64,000 nucleotides of DNA from positions 1,161,501 through 1,225,500 of the forward strand of contig NC_015977.1 of assembly GCF_000225345.1 (NCBI RefSeq), written 5' to 3'. The notes under the pieces are model-generated. The model saw nothing but the letters and a program-made list of their open reading frames with translations. It made no database searches and had not been told where the DNA came from. Each line of letters starts with the position of its first letter. Within the stretch, counting starts at the first letter, position 1. This DNA comes from Roseburia hominis A2-183 (GTDB lineage Bacteria; Bacillota; Clostridia; Lachnospirales; Lachnospiraceae). Both the position numbers and the translations under genes were made by a program. Shown here piece by piece: positions 33,471-41,972 of the stretch.

Positions 33471-33728
33471 ATGGAAAAAGTAAAGTTTGTGGATCCGGAC
33501 ACCGGAGAATCGCTCGCGTTTTTCGTGGTTGAGGAGACAAAAGTTGGCGGCACGCACTACCTTCTGGCGACGGAAGAGGAAGACGGCGACTGTGATGCGT
33601 ATATTTTAAAAGAGGTGGAAACGAAAGACGAGGAATCTGTCTACGTGCTTGTGGAAGACGACACGGAGCTTTCTGCCATCGGAAAAGTGTTTGCAGAGCT
33701 GCTCGACGACGCGGACATTGCATTTTAA
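33471..33728 (+). CDS. DUF1292-family protein
   Basis: An 85-residue acidic protein (VDPDTGESLAFFVVEETKV, then repeated E/D stretches) of the DUF1292 family, normally encoded directly after ireB and yqgF in Firmicutes. Function is unknown. ATG 33471 follows GGAG by 6 nt; an in-frame ATG at 33456 overlaps ruvX. RNase J starts 27 bp later. Confidence 0.85.
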   Translation: MEKVKFVDPDTGESLAFFVVEETKVGGTHYLLATEEEDGDCDAYILKEVETKDEESVYVLVEDDTELSAIGKVFAELLDDADIAF

Positions 33729-33755
33729 GAGACAAATAATAATGGAGGTAATATT

Positions 33756-35429
33756 TTGAAAAAAGAAAAAAAAGAGAATAGTGGAAAGCTCAAAATCATT
33801 CCGTTAGGAGGATTGGAGCAGATTGGTATGAACATTACTGCCTTTGAATATGAGGACAGTATTATTGTTGTGGACTGCGGTCTGTCTTTTCCGGAGGATG
33901 ACATGTACGGAATCGATCTGGTCATCCCGGATATCACCTATCTGAAGGACAACATTGACAAAGTCAAGGGATTTTTTATCACACACGGTCATGAGGACCA
34001 CATCGGAGCAATCCCTTATGTGTTAAGAGAGATCAATGTGCCGATCTATTCTACCAAGCTGACGAACGGTATCATTGAGCACAAGTTAAGAGAGCACAAT
34101 ATGCTCACCAAGGTAAAGCGCAAGGTCGTAAAATACGGACAGCATATCAATCTCGGCTGCTTCCGTGTGGAATTCATCAAGACGAACCACAGTATTCAGG
34201 ATGCGGCGGCGCTTGCCATCTACTCCCCGGCAGGCATTATTGTGCACACCGGAGACTTCAAGGTGGATTACACACCGGTATTCGGAGATGCTATCGATCT
34301 GCAGCGTTTCGGTGAGATCGGAAGAAAAGGTGTGCTGGCGCTGATGTGCGACAGTACAAACGCTGAGCGCCCGGGATTTACCATGTCGGAGAAGACGGTC
34401 GGCAAGACATTTGATGAGATTTTCGCGGACAACAAGAATCACCGGATCATCATTGCGACTTTTGCATCCAATGTCGACCGTGTGCAGCAGATCATCAATA
34501 CGGCGTATAAGAACGGTCGCAAAGTGGTGGTCGAGGGACGAAGCATGGTCAACATCATCGGAATTGCTTCCGAACTTGGATATATCAGTATTCCGGACAA
34601 TACGTTAATCGACATTGAGGAGCTGAAGCGTTACCCGGATGAGCAGACCGTCATCATCACGACGGGAAGCCAGGGCGAGGCGATGGCAGCACTGTCCCGC
34701 ATGGCAAGCGGCGTGCACAAGAAAGTGACGATCAAGCCGAACGATACGATCGTTCTTAGTTCCAACCCAATTCCGGGAAATGAAAAAGCTGTATCGCGCA
34801 TTATCAACGAGCTGTCGATGAAGGGTGCCAACGTGATCTTCCAGGATGTCCATGTTTCCGGACATGCCTGCCAGGAGGAAATCAAGCTGATTTATTCCCT
34901 GGTGAAGCCGAAGTATGCGATTCCGGTACACGGTGAGTACCGCCATCTGATTGCGCAGGCGAAAGTTGCGGAGGAGCTGGGAATTCCGAAAGAGAATATT
35001 TTCCTGCTCTCCTCCGGAGATGTGCTTGAGTTAAACGATGAGGCAGCGGCAGTGACAGGACGCGTACACACCGGAGCCATCATGGTGGACGGTCTCGGCG
35101 TCGGCGACGTCGGCAATATCGTGCTGCGTGACCGCCAGCATCTGGCAGAGGACGGTATCATTATCGTCGTGCTCACACTGGAGGGCGGTTCCGGACAGGT
35201 ACTTGCCGGACCGGATATCGTATCGCGCGGATTTGTCTATGTCCGCGGCGCAGAGGGACTGATGGACGATGCCAAGCATCTGCTTGATGATACAATGCAG
35301 CACTGTATGGATAAAGGCATTACAGACTGGGGCAAGATCAAGACGGAGATCAAGGATTCTCTGGGGGATTTTGTTTGGAAAGAGACGAAGAGACGCCCGA
35401 TGATTATGCCGATAATTATGGAAGTGTAG
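33756..35429 (+). CDS. rnj: Ribonuclease J
   Basis: A 557-residue metallo-beta-lactamase/beta-CASP nuclease, a main 5'-3' exo- and endoribonuclease of Firmicutes. Zinc motif ITHGHEDHIG has His77, His79, Asp81 and His82; PLGGLEQIGMN, HTGDFKVD, the beta-CASP block and HVSGHACQEE follow. Length is typical for RNase J1/J2. Start TTG 33756 follows GGAGGT by 6-7 nt; TTG starts with strong binding sites are common here. Only one RNase J is visible in the window, so J1 or J2 cannot be assigned. Confidence 0.95.
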   Translation: MKKEKKENSGKLKIIPLGGLEQIGMNITAFEYEDSIIVVDCGLSFPEDDMYGIDLVIPDITYLKDNIDKVKGFFITHGHEDHIGAIPYVLREINVPIYSTKLTNGIIEHKLREHNMLTKVKRKVVKYGQHINLGCFRVEFIKTNHSIQDAAALAIYSPAGIIVHTGDFKVDYTPVFGDAIDLQRFGEIGRKGVLALMCDSTNAERPGFTMSEKTVGKTFDEIFADNKNHRIIIATFASNVDRVQQIINTAYKNGRKVVVEGRSMVNIIGIASELGYISIPDNTLIDIEELKRYPDEQTVIITTGSQGEAMAALSRMASGVHKKVTIKPNDTIVLSSNPIPGNEKAVSRIINELSMKGANVIFQDVHVSGHACQEEIKLIYSLVKPKYAIPVHGEYRHLIAQAKVAEELGIPKENIFLLSSGDVLELNDEAAAVTGRVHTGAIMVDGLGVGDVGNIVLRDRQHLAEDGIIIVVLTLEGGSGQVLAGPDIVSRGFVYVRGAEGLMDDAKHLLDDTMQHCMDKGITDWGKIKTEIKDSLGDFVWKETKRRPMIMPIIMEV

Positions 35430-35435
35430 AAGATT

Positions 35436-35930
35436 ATGAAATGGAACAAAGTCGTTTTCAAATTTGTCAGTATCAGCTTTTCCATCCTGGTTGCACTGCT
35501 TGTTGTGGTGGGACTGATTGAACTTGGCTCCTACTGCTATGACTTCGGATACCGGGTGTTTACCGAGAGCCCGGTGGACGAAACTCCGGGCAGGGATGTG
35601 ACCGTATCCGTGACGGCGGATATGTCGGAGCATGATATCGGAAAGATGTTAAAAGAAGAGGGGCTGGTGGAGGATGCGAATCTGTTCTATGCCCAGCTGA
35701 AACTATCTGCTTACTCCGGAAAACTCAAACCGGGTGTTTACACGTTAAATACCTCGATGACTGCGCGGGAGATGTTCGTGATCATGGCAGCGGATGCCGG
35801 TGATACGGAAAGTACCGAGGACACCGAGGATACCGCAGACACCGGGAATACCGGGGCGGCGGATCTGACAGATGAGACGGACGATACACAGACCGCAGAA
35901 GATGCAGGGGATGCAGAGGAGACACCGTGA
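35436..35930 (+). CDS. MltG-like N-terminal fragment/small membrane protein
   Basis: A 164-residue protein with one membrane helix (about 10-32), then a domain (about 52-115) like the LysM-like N-terminal part of endolytic transglycosylase MltG: VTVSVTADMSEHDIGKMLKEEGLV ... LKPGVYTLNTSMTAREMFVI (given in two parts). The catalytic YceG domain is absent; instead there is an acidic Thr/Asp/Glu tail made of near-repeated TEDTEDTADTGNTG units. It may be a standalone regulator or a shortened paralogue. Start ATG 35436, 6 bp after RNase J; it overlaps trmR by 4 bp. Confidence 0.7.
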   Translation: MKWNKVVFKFVSISFSILVALLVVVGLIELGSYCYDFGYRVFTESPVDETPGRDVTVSVTADMSEHDIGKMLKEEGLVEDANLFYAQLKLSAYSGKLKPGVYTLNTSMTAREMFVIMAADAGDTESTEDTEDTADTGNTGAADLTDETDDTQTAEDAGDAEETP

Positions 35931-36568
35931 TAGTAGATGAGAGACTTGTGACCTATATCAATTCTCTGGATGCGGGAAATACTGCGATGCTCGATCAGAT
36001 TGAGCGGGAAGCGACAGCCGATTACGTGCCGATTATTCGGAAGGAGATGCAGAGCTTTTTGAAGTTTCTGCTTGCCATGAAGAAGCCGGCACGTATTTTA
36101 GAAGTTGGGACTGCGGTGGGATTTTCCGCCATCCTTATGGCGGAGTACGATCCTGTGCCGTGTCAGATTACAACGATCGAGAATTATGAAAAGCGGATTC
36201 CGATTGCCAGGGAGAACTTTAAGAGAGCCGGGAAGGAAGCGCAGATTGCGCTGCTGGAGGGCGATGCCGCGGAAGTGTTAAAGACGCTGGAAGATCCGTA
36301 TGATTTTATTTTTATGGACGCGGCAAAAGGGCAGTACATTCATTTCCTGCCGGAGATTCTGCGCCTTCTGGCGAAGGACGGCGTGCTGGTGTCGGACAAT
36401 GTGCTGCAGGACGGCGATGTGATCGAATCACGGTTCGCGGTTACAAGGCGGAACCGCACGATTCATAAGCGCATGCGGGAATATCTGTACACGCTGACGC
36501 ACAGTGAAGAACTGGTGACCGCGGTGCTCCCGGTGGGAGATGGCATCACCTTGAGCACAAGGCGTTAA
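35927..36568 (+). CDS. trmR: tRNA 5-hydroxyuridine methyltransferase (class I O-methyltransferase)
   Basis: A 213-residue O-methyltransferase of the YrrM/TrmR type. Motif I is ILEVGTAVGFSAILMAEY, followed by TTIENYEKRIPIARENF and the metal/substrate segment FIFMDAAKGQYIHFLPE. TrmR makes 5-methoxyuridine at the tRNA wobble position from 5-hydroxyuridine. The U32 gene downstream (TrhP-like) would make the hydroxyuridine, matching the Bacillus yrrMNO arrangement. Start GTG 35927 overlaps the previous stop by 4 bp. Confidence 0.85.
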   Translation: MIVDERLVTYINSLDAGNTAMLDQIEREATADYVPIIRKEMQSFLKFLLAMKKPARILEVGTAVGFSAILMAEYDPVPCQITTIENYEKRIPIARENFKRAGKEAQIALLEGDAAEVLKTLEDPYDFIFMDAAKGQYIHFLPEILRLLAKDGVLVSDNVLQDGDVIESRFAVTRRNRTIHKRMREYLYTLTHSEELVTAVLPVGDGITLSTRR

Positions 36569-36673
36569 GGACGGCATGGATTACGCAGGATGGGAAGATG
36601 GCGGAATCCGTGCGGGATTACATGAAGCATGAAGATGCGATGCATGCGTGTGAGAATAGAGAGGAACGAGAAT

Positions 36674-37897
36674 ATGAGAAGACCGGAGTTACTGATACCG
36701 GCGAGCAGTCTGGAAGTATTAAAAATTGCTGTGATCTACGGAGCAGACGCAGTATATATCGGAGGCGAAGCGTTCGGACTCCGCGCGAAGGCGAAGAACT
36801 TTTCCATGGAAGAGATCAAGGAGGGGATTGCTTTTGCGCATGCCCATGATGTGAAAGTATACATTACCGCCAATATCCTGGCGCACAACGGAGATCTCGA
36901 CGGTGTGAGAGAGTATTTTGCCGAGCTTCGGGAGATAAAGCCGGATGCGCTGATCATTTCCGATCCGGGGGTCTATATGATTGCTAAGGAAGTCTGTCCC
37001 AAGATCGAGCGCCATATCAGTACGCAGGCAAACAACACCAATTACGGCACCTACCGGTTCTGGTATGAGCAGGGGGCAAAGCGCGTGGTGTCGGCGAGAG
37101 AGCTTTCGCTGGCTGAGATCAAGGAAATCCGTGCCAATATTCCGGACGATCTTGAGATCGAGACGTTCATTCACGGAGCAATGTGCATCTCCTACTCGGG
37201 AAGGTGCTTACTGTCCAATTACTTTACCGGACGAGATGCCAACCAGGGAGCGTGCACACATCCGTGCCGCTGGAAATACGCGGTTGTGGAGGAAAAACGC
37301 CCGGGAGAATACCTGCCGGTCTATGAGAATGAGCGCGGTACTTATATTTTCAATTCCAAGGATCTTTGCATGATCGAACATATTCCGGAATTGATGGAGT
37401 CGGGTATTGACAGTTTTAAAATTGAGGGTAGAATGAAGACAGCACTGTATGTTGCCACGGTGGCGAGAACATATCGAAGAGCCATTGATGACTACAAGCA
37501 GTCGCCGGAGCTTTACAGGGAGCATATGGCGTGGTATCAGGAGCAGATTTCAAACTGCACCTACCGGCAGTTTACGACTGGATTTTTCTTTGGCAAACCT
37601 TCGGACGAAGCGCAGATTTACGACAACAACACCTATGTGAAGGAGTACACGTATCTGGGCATTGTCGGAGAGCGGAACGAAGAGGGACTCTACCGGATTG
37701 AACAGCGCAATAAGTTTTCTGTCGGGGAGAGCATTGAGGTCATGAAGCCGGACGGTGCCAATATCACGGTGACTGTGCAGCGAATCGTGGATGAAGAGGG
37801 GAATGATATGGAGTCCGCGCCGCATCCGAAGCAGGTGCTTTATATCGACCTTGGACAGCCGCTTGCCATGTATGACATTTTGCGAAGAAAAGAATAG
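36674..37897 (+). CDS. trhP: U32-family protein, probable tRNA 5-hydroxyuridine synthase TrhP
   Basis: A 407-residue protein classed as peptidase U32. It begins RRPELLIPASSLEVLKIAVI; GADAVYIGGEAFGLRAKAKN and GAMCISYSGRCLLSNYFTGR are family signatures, with conserved Cys in RCLLS and GACTHPCRW. Proteins of this group, with trmR next to them, hydroxylate U34 of tRNAs using prephenate. This makes a tRNA role more likely than proteolysis. ATG 36674 was chosen because GAGGAACGAGA precedes it; an open frame from 36629 lacks a binding site. Confidence 0.85.
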   Translation: MRRPELLIPASSLEVLKIAVIYGADAVYIGGEAFGLRAKAKNFSMEEIKEGIAFAHAHDVKVYITANILAHNGDLDGVREYFAELREIKPDALIISDPGVYMIAKEVCPKIERHISTQANNTNYGTYRFWYEQGAKRVVSARELSLAEIKEIRANIPDDLEIETFIHGAMCISYSGRCLLSNYFTGRDANQGACTHPCRWKYAVVEEKRPGEYLPVYENERGTYIFNSKDLCMIEHIPELMESGIDSFKIEGRMKTALYVATVARTYRRAIDDYKQSPELYREHMAWYQEQISNCTYRQFTTGFFFGKPSDEAQIYDNNTYVKEYTYLGIVGERNEEGLYRIEQRNKFSVGESIEVMKPDGANITVTVQRIVDEEGNDMESAPHPKQVLYIDLGQPLAMYDILRRKE

Positions 37898-37911
37898 GAT
37901 GGTGGAAGACG

Positions 37912-38973
37912 ATGAAGCAGGAGAAGTATGTTGCATATGTAGGAACTTATACACACGAGAACAGCGTAGGAATCCATATCTATGATGTAGACGTTGAGGC
38001 GGGAAAACTGACGGAGCGCAAGGTGGTTCCGATCAACAATCCGTCGGATCTGGTTGTTTCCAAGGATCGCAGATTTCTGTATTCCATTGCGGATGAGGGC
38101 GTAGAATCCTTCCGTATCGAGAAGGACGGTGATCTTACTTCGATCAACAAGCAGTGGATCGGCGGAATGAGAGGCTGCTATGTGGAAGTGGATGATGGCA
38201 ACCGCTATCTTTTCGTGGGCGGACATCATGACGGCCGCGTGAGCATGATGCATCTGGAAGCGGACGGAAGCATCGGTGGAATCGCGGACGGCATTTTCCA
38301 CAAAGGAATCGGAAGAAGTATTGCACAGCGCAACTTCGTACCGCACGTGGACTGTGTGAAACTGACACCGGATCAGAAGTTTCTGTGTGCGGTCGACAAC
38401 GGACTGGATCAGGTAAAAGTCTACCGCGTGGATTATGAGAATGGCAAGCTGGAACTGATTGACATTATCCGTGGACCGCTCGAGTCTGCCCCGCGTATGA
38501 TCCGTTTCTCAAGAGACGGCGAATATGCATATATTCTCTATGAACTGCTCAATATTGTGGAGGTATATCATTATTCTGTGCAGGATAATGAGCCGGTATT
38601 TGAGAAGATCCAGACCATCAGCACTTCCCCGAAGAAGGAGGAAGATATCTGTGCAGCATCGGGTATGGAGATCTCGAAGAGCGGTAAGTATCTGTTCTGC
38701 AGCAACGCAGGCGTGAACTCTGTCGTGTGCTATGAGATCGAGGAGAAGACGGGAATGCTTACCCCGGTATTTACGACGAAGGTGAACAGTGATTATCCGA
38801 AGATGCTTGCCATCTATCCGGACGAGAAGCATTATCTGACATTGAACAACAATTCCAACGACATTTTCAACTACACGATCGATTACAAGGATGGTTATTC
38901 GCTTGAGACCGGTTCCCCGGTGAAGGTAGACAAACCGAACTGCATCTATATGCTGAAGCTGGAGGCGGAATAA
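37912..38973 (+). CDS. Beta-propeller lactonase family protein (6-phosphogluconolactonase-like)
   Basis: A 353-residue seven-bladed propeller protein of the YbhE/Lactonase family. Signatures are YVAYVGTYTHENSVGIHIYD, LVVSKDRRFLYSI, GGHHDGRVSM and the HVDCVKLTPDQKFLCAVDNG block. Members hydrolyse 6-phosphogluconolactone or related cyclic esters; the true substrate is not shown by context. ATG 37912 follows GGTGGAAGAC. It precedes the giant inverted repeat. Confidence 0.85.
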   Translation: MKQEKYVAYVGTYTHENSVGIHIYDVDVEAGKLTERKVVPINNPSDLVVSKDRRFLYSIADEGVESFRIEKDGDLTSINKQWIGGMRGCYVEVDDGNRYLFVGGHHDGRVSMMHLEADGSIGGIADGIFHKGIGRSIAQRNFVPHVDCVKLTPDQKFLCAVDNGLDQVKVYRVDYENGKLELIDIIRGPLESAPRMIRFSRDGEYAYILYELLNIVEVYHYSVQDNEPVFEKIQTISTSPKKEEDICAASGMEISKSGKYLFCSNAGVNSVVCYEIEEKTGMLTPVFTTKVNSDYPKMLAIYPDEKHYLTLNNNSNDIFNYTIDYKDGYSLETGSPVKVDKPNCIYMLKLEAE

Positions 38974-38991
38974 CAAAATAAAGTGCGAATC

Positions 38992-39584
38992 AGGAATTGC
39001 CGCAATAAGCATAGAGCTCTTTGGGCGATAAGTAATATTACAAGAAATAGATACTTAAAAGTTCCAGATAAACATGCGGCGGCAAATTCTGACCGCAAAA
39101 TCCGGTATTTCTAACCATGCCGCAGCTGGCATCCGTGATGATCCATGTCTTTCCAAGTTTGGAGCACTCCACGGACTGTGTCCGCAGGCCAGCAGACAAT
39201 TTTAGAACTTTTGTGTGTGTCCCTTATGGTCACCTCTGAACAAAACATAACCGCGCGAAGCCGCTGTCTGAGTCGCATCTGCCCTATTTTCAATAGCAGA
39301 TGCCGGCGAGTTCGGTTCGCGCGGTTTTATATTGTCTGTGAAGAGGTGCCATTAGGGACACCAGAAAGTCCGCTCATTGTCTGCGGCTTGTCGGACACAT
39401 TCCGGGAGTGTTCAAACGTGGAAGAGACACGGAATGGGATGCCAACCACGGCATGGAAGAAATACGTGAATTTTGCTTCAAAGAATTTGCCGCCGTCTGT
39501 TTATTCTGGAACTTTTTTGTCCTCTGGCTTCTAATAATATTACTTATCAAAGCAAAGTGCGATATGCTTATTGCGGCAGTTCCT
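38992..39584. repeat. Giant imperfect inverted repeat (two ~295-nt arms)
   Basis: The whole non-coding gap between the lactonase and ytvI-like genes folds back on itself. The outer ends read AGGAATTGCCGCAATAAGCA (38992) and, as reverse complement from 39584, AGGAACTGCCGCAATAAGCA. Matching blocks continue inward: GATAAGTAATATTA, AAAAGTTCCAGA, GGCGGCAAATTCT, GTATTTCT, CCATGCCG, TGGCATCC, TGTGTCCG, CAGACAAT, GTGTCCCT-ATGG, CACCTCT and ACCGCGCGAA (39250-39259 with 39326-39335). The apex is GCATCTGC / GCAGATGC near 39275-39303. Matching is roughly 70% by eye, in conserved blocks separated by variable ones. No convincing coding frame exists in it. A foldback mobile element (MITE-like) or a long structured RNA are both possible. 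Confidence 0.85.
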
Positions 39585-39655
39585 TTTCTGGAAAGGAATG
39601 TGCGGACGTCGTGCATGGAATCGCTTCCCGGTGGATATAGTTATTAGGAGAAAAC

Positions 39656-40786
39656 ATGACGCGGAGGATTGCCATGGAGCGGGAAGAGCGGATCAGACAT
39701 CAGAAAGAATTCCTTATTAAGTTTGCATACTGGGCGGTGTGGGGTGGACTTGTCCTCGCGGCGGTAAAAATGATCGGACCGGTGCTCCTACCGTTTATTG
39801 CGGCATTTTTTGTGGCGTGGATTCTTTCGTTTCCGGTGGCGTTTGCGACAGAGCGCATGCATATAAGGCGCAGGATTGCAGCGGTGACGGTCGTTCTGCT
39901 GTTTTACGGACTGGCGGGACTGGTGATCGGATTCCTTGGAAACCGCATCATGCTTTTGGGACAGGAACTGCTCGGGGAAGTGGTGCGGTTTGTCTCGGAG
40001 ACGATTTTTCCGATGATGAAGCATTTCTGCGCGTGGACGGCAGGTTTGACTGGAGAGACGGTGGGAGGAGAGGTGCTGCGGACGGCGGGTACGGAGTCGG
40101 CGGAGGCGGTCAGCCGGGCAGGGGAGCTTCTGACCGGAATGTCCGGCACCCTGCTGCAGCAGGTCTCCGGCATTGCGGTGAATATTCCGGGGATGTGCTT
40201 TAAATTGCTGCTCGCGGTCATATCGACGGTGTTCATGGAACTGGATTTCCCACAGATCATGCATTTCCTCGAAAAGATCATACCGGAAAAATGGAAGGAG
40301 ACGGTGTCTGCCGTCAAAAAGGGAACCTTCGGAACGATGGGAAAATGTGTGGCGGCGTACGTTTTCATCTTTTTGATGACGTTTGCGGAACTTGCGGCAG
40401 GTCTGCTTCTTCTGCAGATCGAGGGTGCTTTCGCGATTGCGTTTCTGATCGCGGTGTTAGATATTCTGCCGGTGCTCGGCACGGGAACCGTGCTGCTTCC
40501 GTGGGCGGTGATTGCGTTTGCCGGCGGCAATGCCAGAATGGGAATCGGGGTCATGGGGCTGTATCTGATCATCACGGTGGTGCGCAACATTGTGGAACCG
40601 AAGCTGGTGGGAAAACAGATGGGGCTCTCGCCGGTTGTGATGCTGCCGTGCATGATTCTAGGGCTTCACTTTTTCGGAATCCTTGGACTGTTCGGAGTGC
40701 CGCTTCTGGCATCGTTTTTGAAAAAACTTTACAGCGACGGCTATTTTTCTGAAAAACTTTCCGGGGATTGTCAAAAGAAAAATTGA
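39656..40786 (+). CDS. AI-2E/YtvI-family membrane protein (sporulation type)
   Basis: A 376-residue permease-like protein with a pair of N-terminal membrane segments (GGLVLAAVKMIGPVLLPFIAAFFVAWIL split across about 34-60), a soluble middle region, and C-terminal segments with FLIAVLDILPVLGTGTVLLP and VRNIVEPKLVGKQMG, the AI-2E transporter family signature. Similarity to YtvI of spore formers is the best guess; transport function is not established. ATG 39656 follows TTAGGAGAAAAC. It is followed by the trpS promoter at its 3' end. Confidence 0.8.
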   Translation: MTRRIAMEREERIRHQKEFLIKFAYWAVWGGLVLAAVKMIGPVLLPFIAAFFVAWILSFPVAFATERMHIRRRIAAVTVVLLFYGLAGLVIGFLGNRIMLLGQELLGEVVRFVSETIFPMMKHFCAWTAGLTGETVGGEVLRTAGTESAEAVSRAGELLTGMSGTLLQQVSGIAVNIPGMCFKLLLAVISTVFMELDFPQIMHFLEKIIPEKWKETVSAVKKGTFGTMGKCVAAYVFIFLMTFAELAAGLLLLQIEGAFAIAFLIAVLDILPVLGTGTVLLPWAVIAFAGGNARMGIGVMGLYLIITVVRNIVEPKLVGKQMGLSPVVMLPCMILGLHFFGILGLFGVPLLASFLKKLYSDGYFSEKLSGDCQKKN

Positions 40787-40811
40787 ACTTGTCCCGCAAA
40801 ACATGTATAAT
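40783..40811 (+). promoter_or_regulatory. trpS promoter
   Basis: TTGAAC (40783-40788), 17-nt spacer, TATAAT (40806-40811), 33 nt upstream of the trpS start. The leader is too short for a T-box. Confidence 0.8.
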
Positions 40812-40844
40812 AGAGCAAGAATATGTTTGACAGGGGAAATGACA

Positions 40845-41936
40845 ATGGCAGAAAAGATTATTTTGACAGGCGACCGTCCTACCGGCAAGCTGCATGTGGG
40901 ACATTATGTGGGTTCTCTGAAGCGGAGAGTGGAACTTCAGAATTCGGGAACGTTTGATAAGATTTTTATTATGATTGCGGACGCACAGGCATTGACGGAC
41001 AACGCCGACAATCCCGCAAAGGTGCGCGACAATATTATGGAGGTGGCGCTCGACTACCTTTCGGTCGGAATCGATCCGGCGAAGTCTCATATTTTTATCC
41101 AGTCCTACGTGACGGAGCTGACGGAGCTGACCTTCTATTACCAGAATCTGGTTACGGTCTCCAGATTACAGCGCAACCCGACGGTTAAGGCGGAGATTCA
41201 GATGCGCAACTTCGAGGCGAGCATTCCGGTCGGATTTTTCAATTATCCGATCAGCCAGGCGGCGGACATTACGGCATTCCATGCGACGACGGTTCCGGTC
41301 GGCGAGGATCAGATGCCGATGCTTGAGCAGACCAAGGAGATTGTACATAAGTTTAATGCGGTGTATGGCGAGACGCTCACAGACCCGCAGATTTTACTCC
41401 CGGATAACAAGGCCTGCTTAAGACTTCCAGGTACCGACGGAAAGGCCAAAATGAGCAAGTCGCTCGGCAACTGCATCTATCTCTCGGAGAGCGAGGCAGA
41501 TGTGAAGAAGAAGATTATGTCCATGTTCACGGACCCGGATCACATCCGGATCGAAGATCCGGGAAAGCTCGAGGGCAATACCGTATTTACCTATCTGGAT
41601 GCATTCTGTACGGACGAGCACTTCGTGGAGTATCTGCCAGAGTATGCGAACCTGGATGAGCTCAAGGCACATTACAAACGCGGTGGCCTAGGCGATGTCA
41701 AGGTGAAGAAGTTCCTGAATAACGTCATGCAGGAGGAGTTGTCTCCGATCCGTGCGCGCAGAAAGGAATACGAGCAGCGCATCGGCGATGTGTATGATAT
41801 TTTAAAGGCGGGAAGCGAAGTGGCAAAGGAAGCGGCTGCAAAGACACTTTCTGAAGTAAAGCATGCCATGAAGATTGATTATTTTGATACACCGGAGTTC
41901 CTGGAGGAACAGGTGAAGAAGTATCTTGACAGATAA
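40845..41936 (+). CDS. trpS: Tryptophanyl-tRNA synthetase
   Basis: About 363 residues, class I. The HIGH-type motif is in GDRPTGKLHVGHYVGSLKRR and the KMSKS motif is KMSKSLGN. The MIADAQALTDNADNP segment supports the TrpRS identity. This is the longer TrpRS subgroup whose N-terminus reads DRPTGKLHVGHYVGSL. ATG 40845 follows AGGGGAAATGAC; the frame reaches back to 40803 over the promoter. It precedes the Dlt-like cluster after 36 bp. Confidence 0.95.
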   Translation: MAEKIILTGDRPTGKLHVGHYVGSLKRRVELQNSGTFDKIFIMIADAQALTDNADNPAKVRDNIMEVALDYLSVGIDPAKSHIFIQSYVTELTELTFYYQNLVTVSRLQRNPTVKAEIQMRNFEASIPVGFFNYPISQAADITAFHATTVPVGEDQMPMLEQTKEIVHKFNAVYGETLTDPQILLPDNKACLRLPGTDGKAKMSKSLGNCIYLSESEADVKKKIMSMFTDPDHIRIEDPGKLEGNTVFTYLDAFCTDEHFVEYLPEYANLDELKAHYKRGGLGDVKVKKFLNNVMQEELSPIRARRKEYEQRIGDVYDILKAGSEVAKEAAAKTLSEVKHAMKIDYFDTPEFLEEQVKKYLDR

Positions 41937-41972
41937 GAAGCGGCAGGAACAGGGAAAGTAGAGGACAGAAAA

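Noticed and set aside
39145..39534. 129-residue open frame inside the giant inverted repeat
   Set aside because: No ribosome binding site, no recognisable domain, and it crosses the hairpin apex; the paired structure explains the sequence better.
40787..40844. T-box leader before trpS
   Set aside because: Only about 30 nt separate promoter and start codon; no T-box core or terminator fits.
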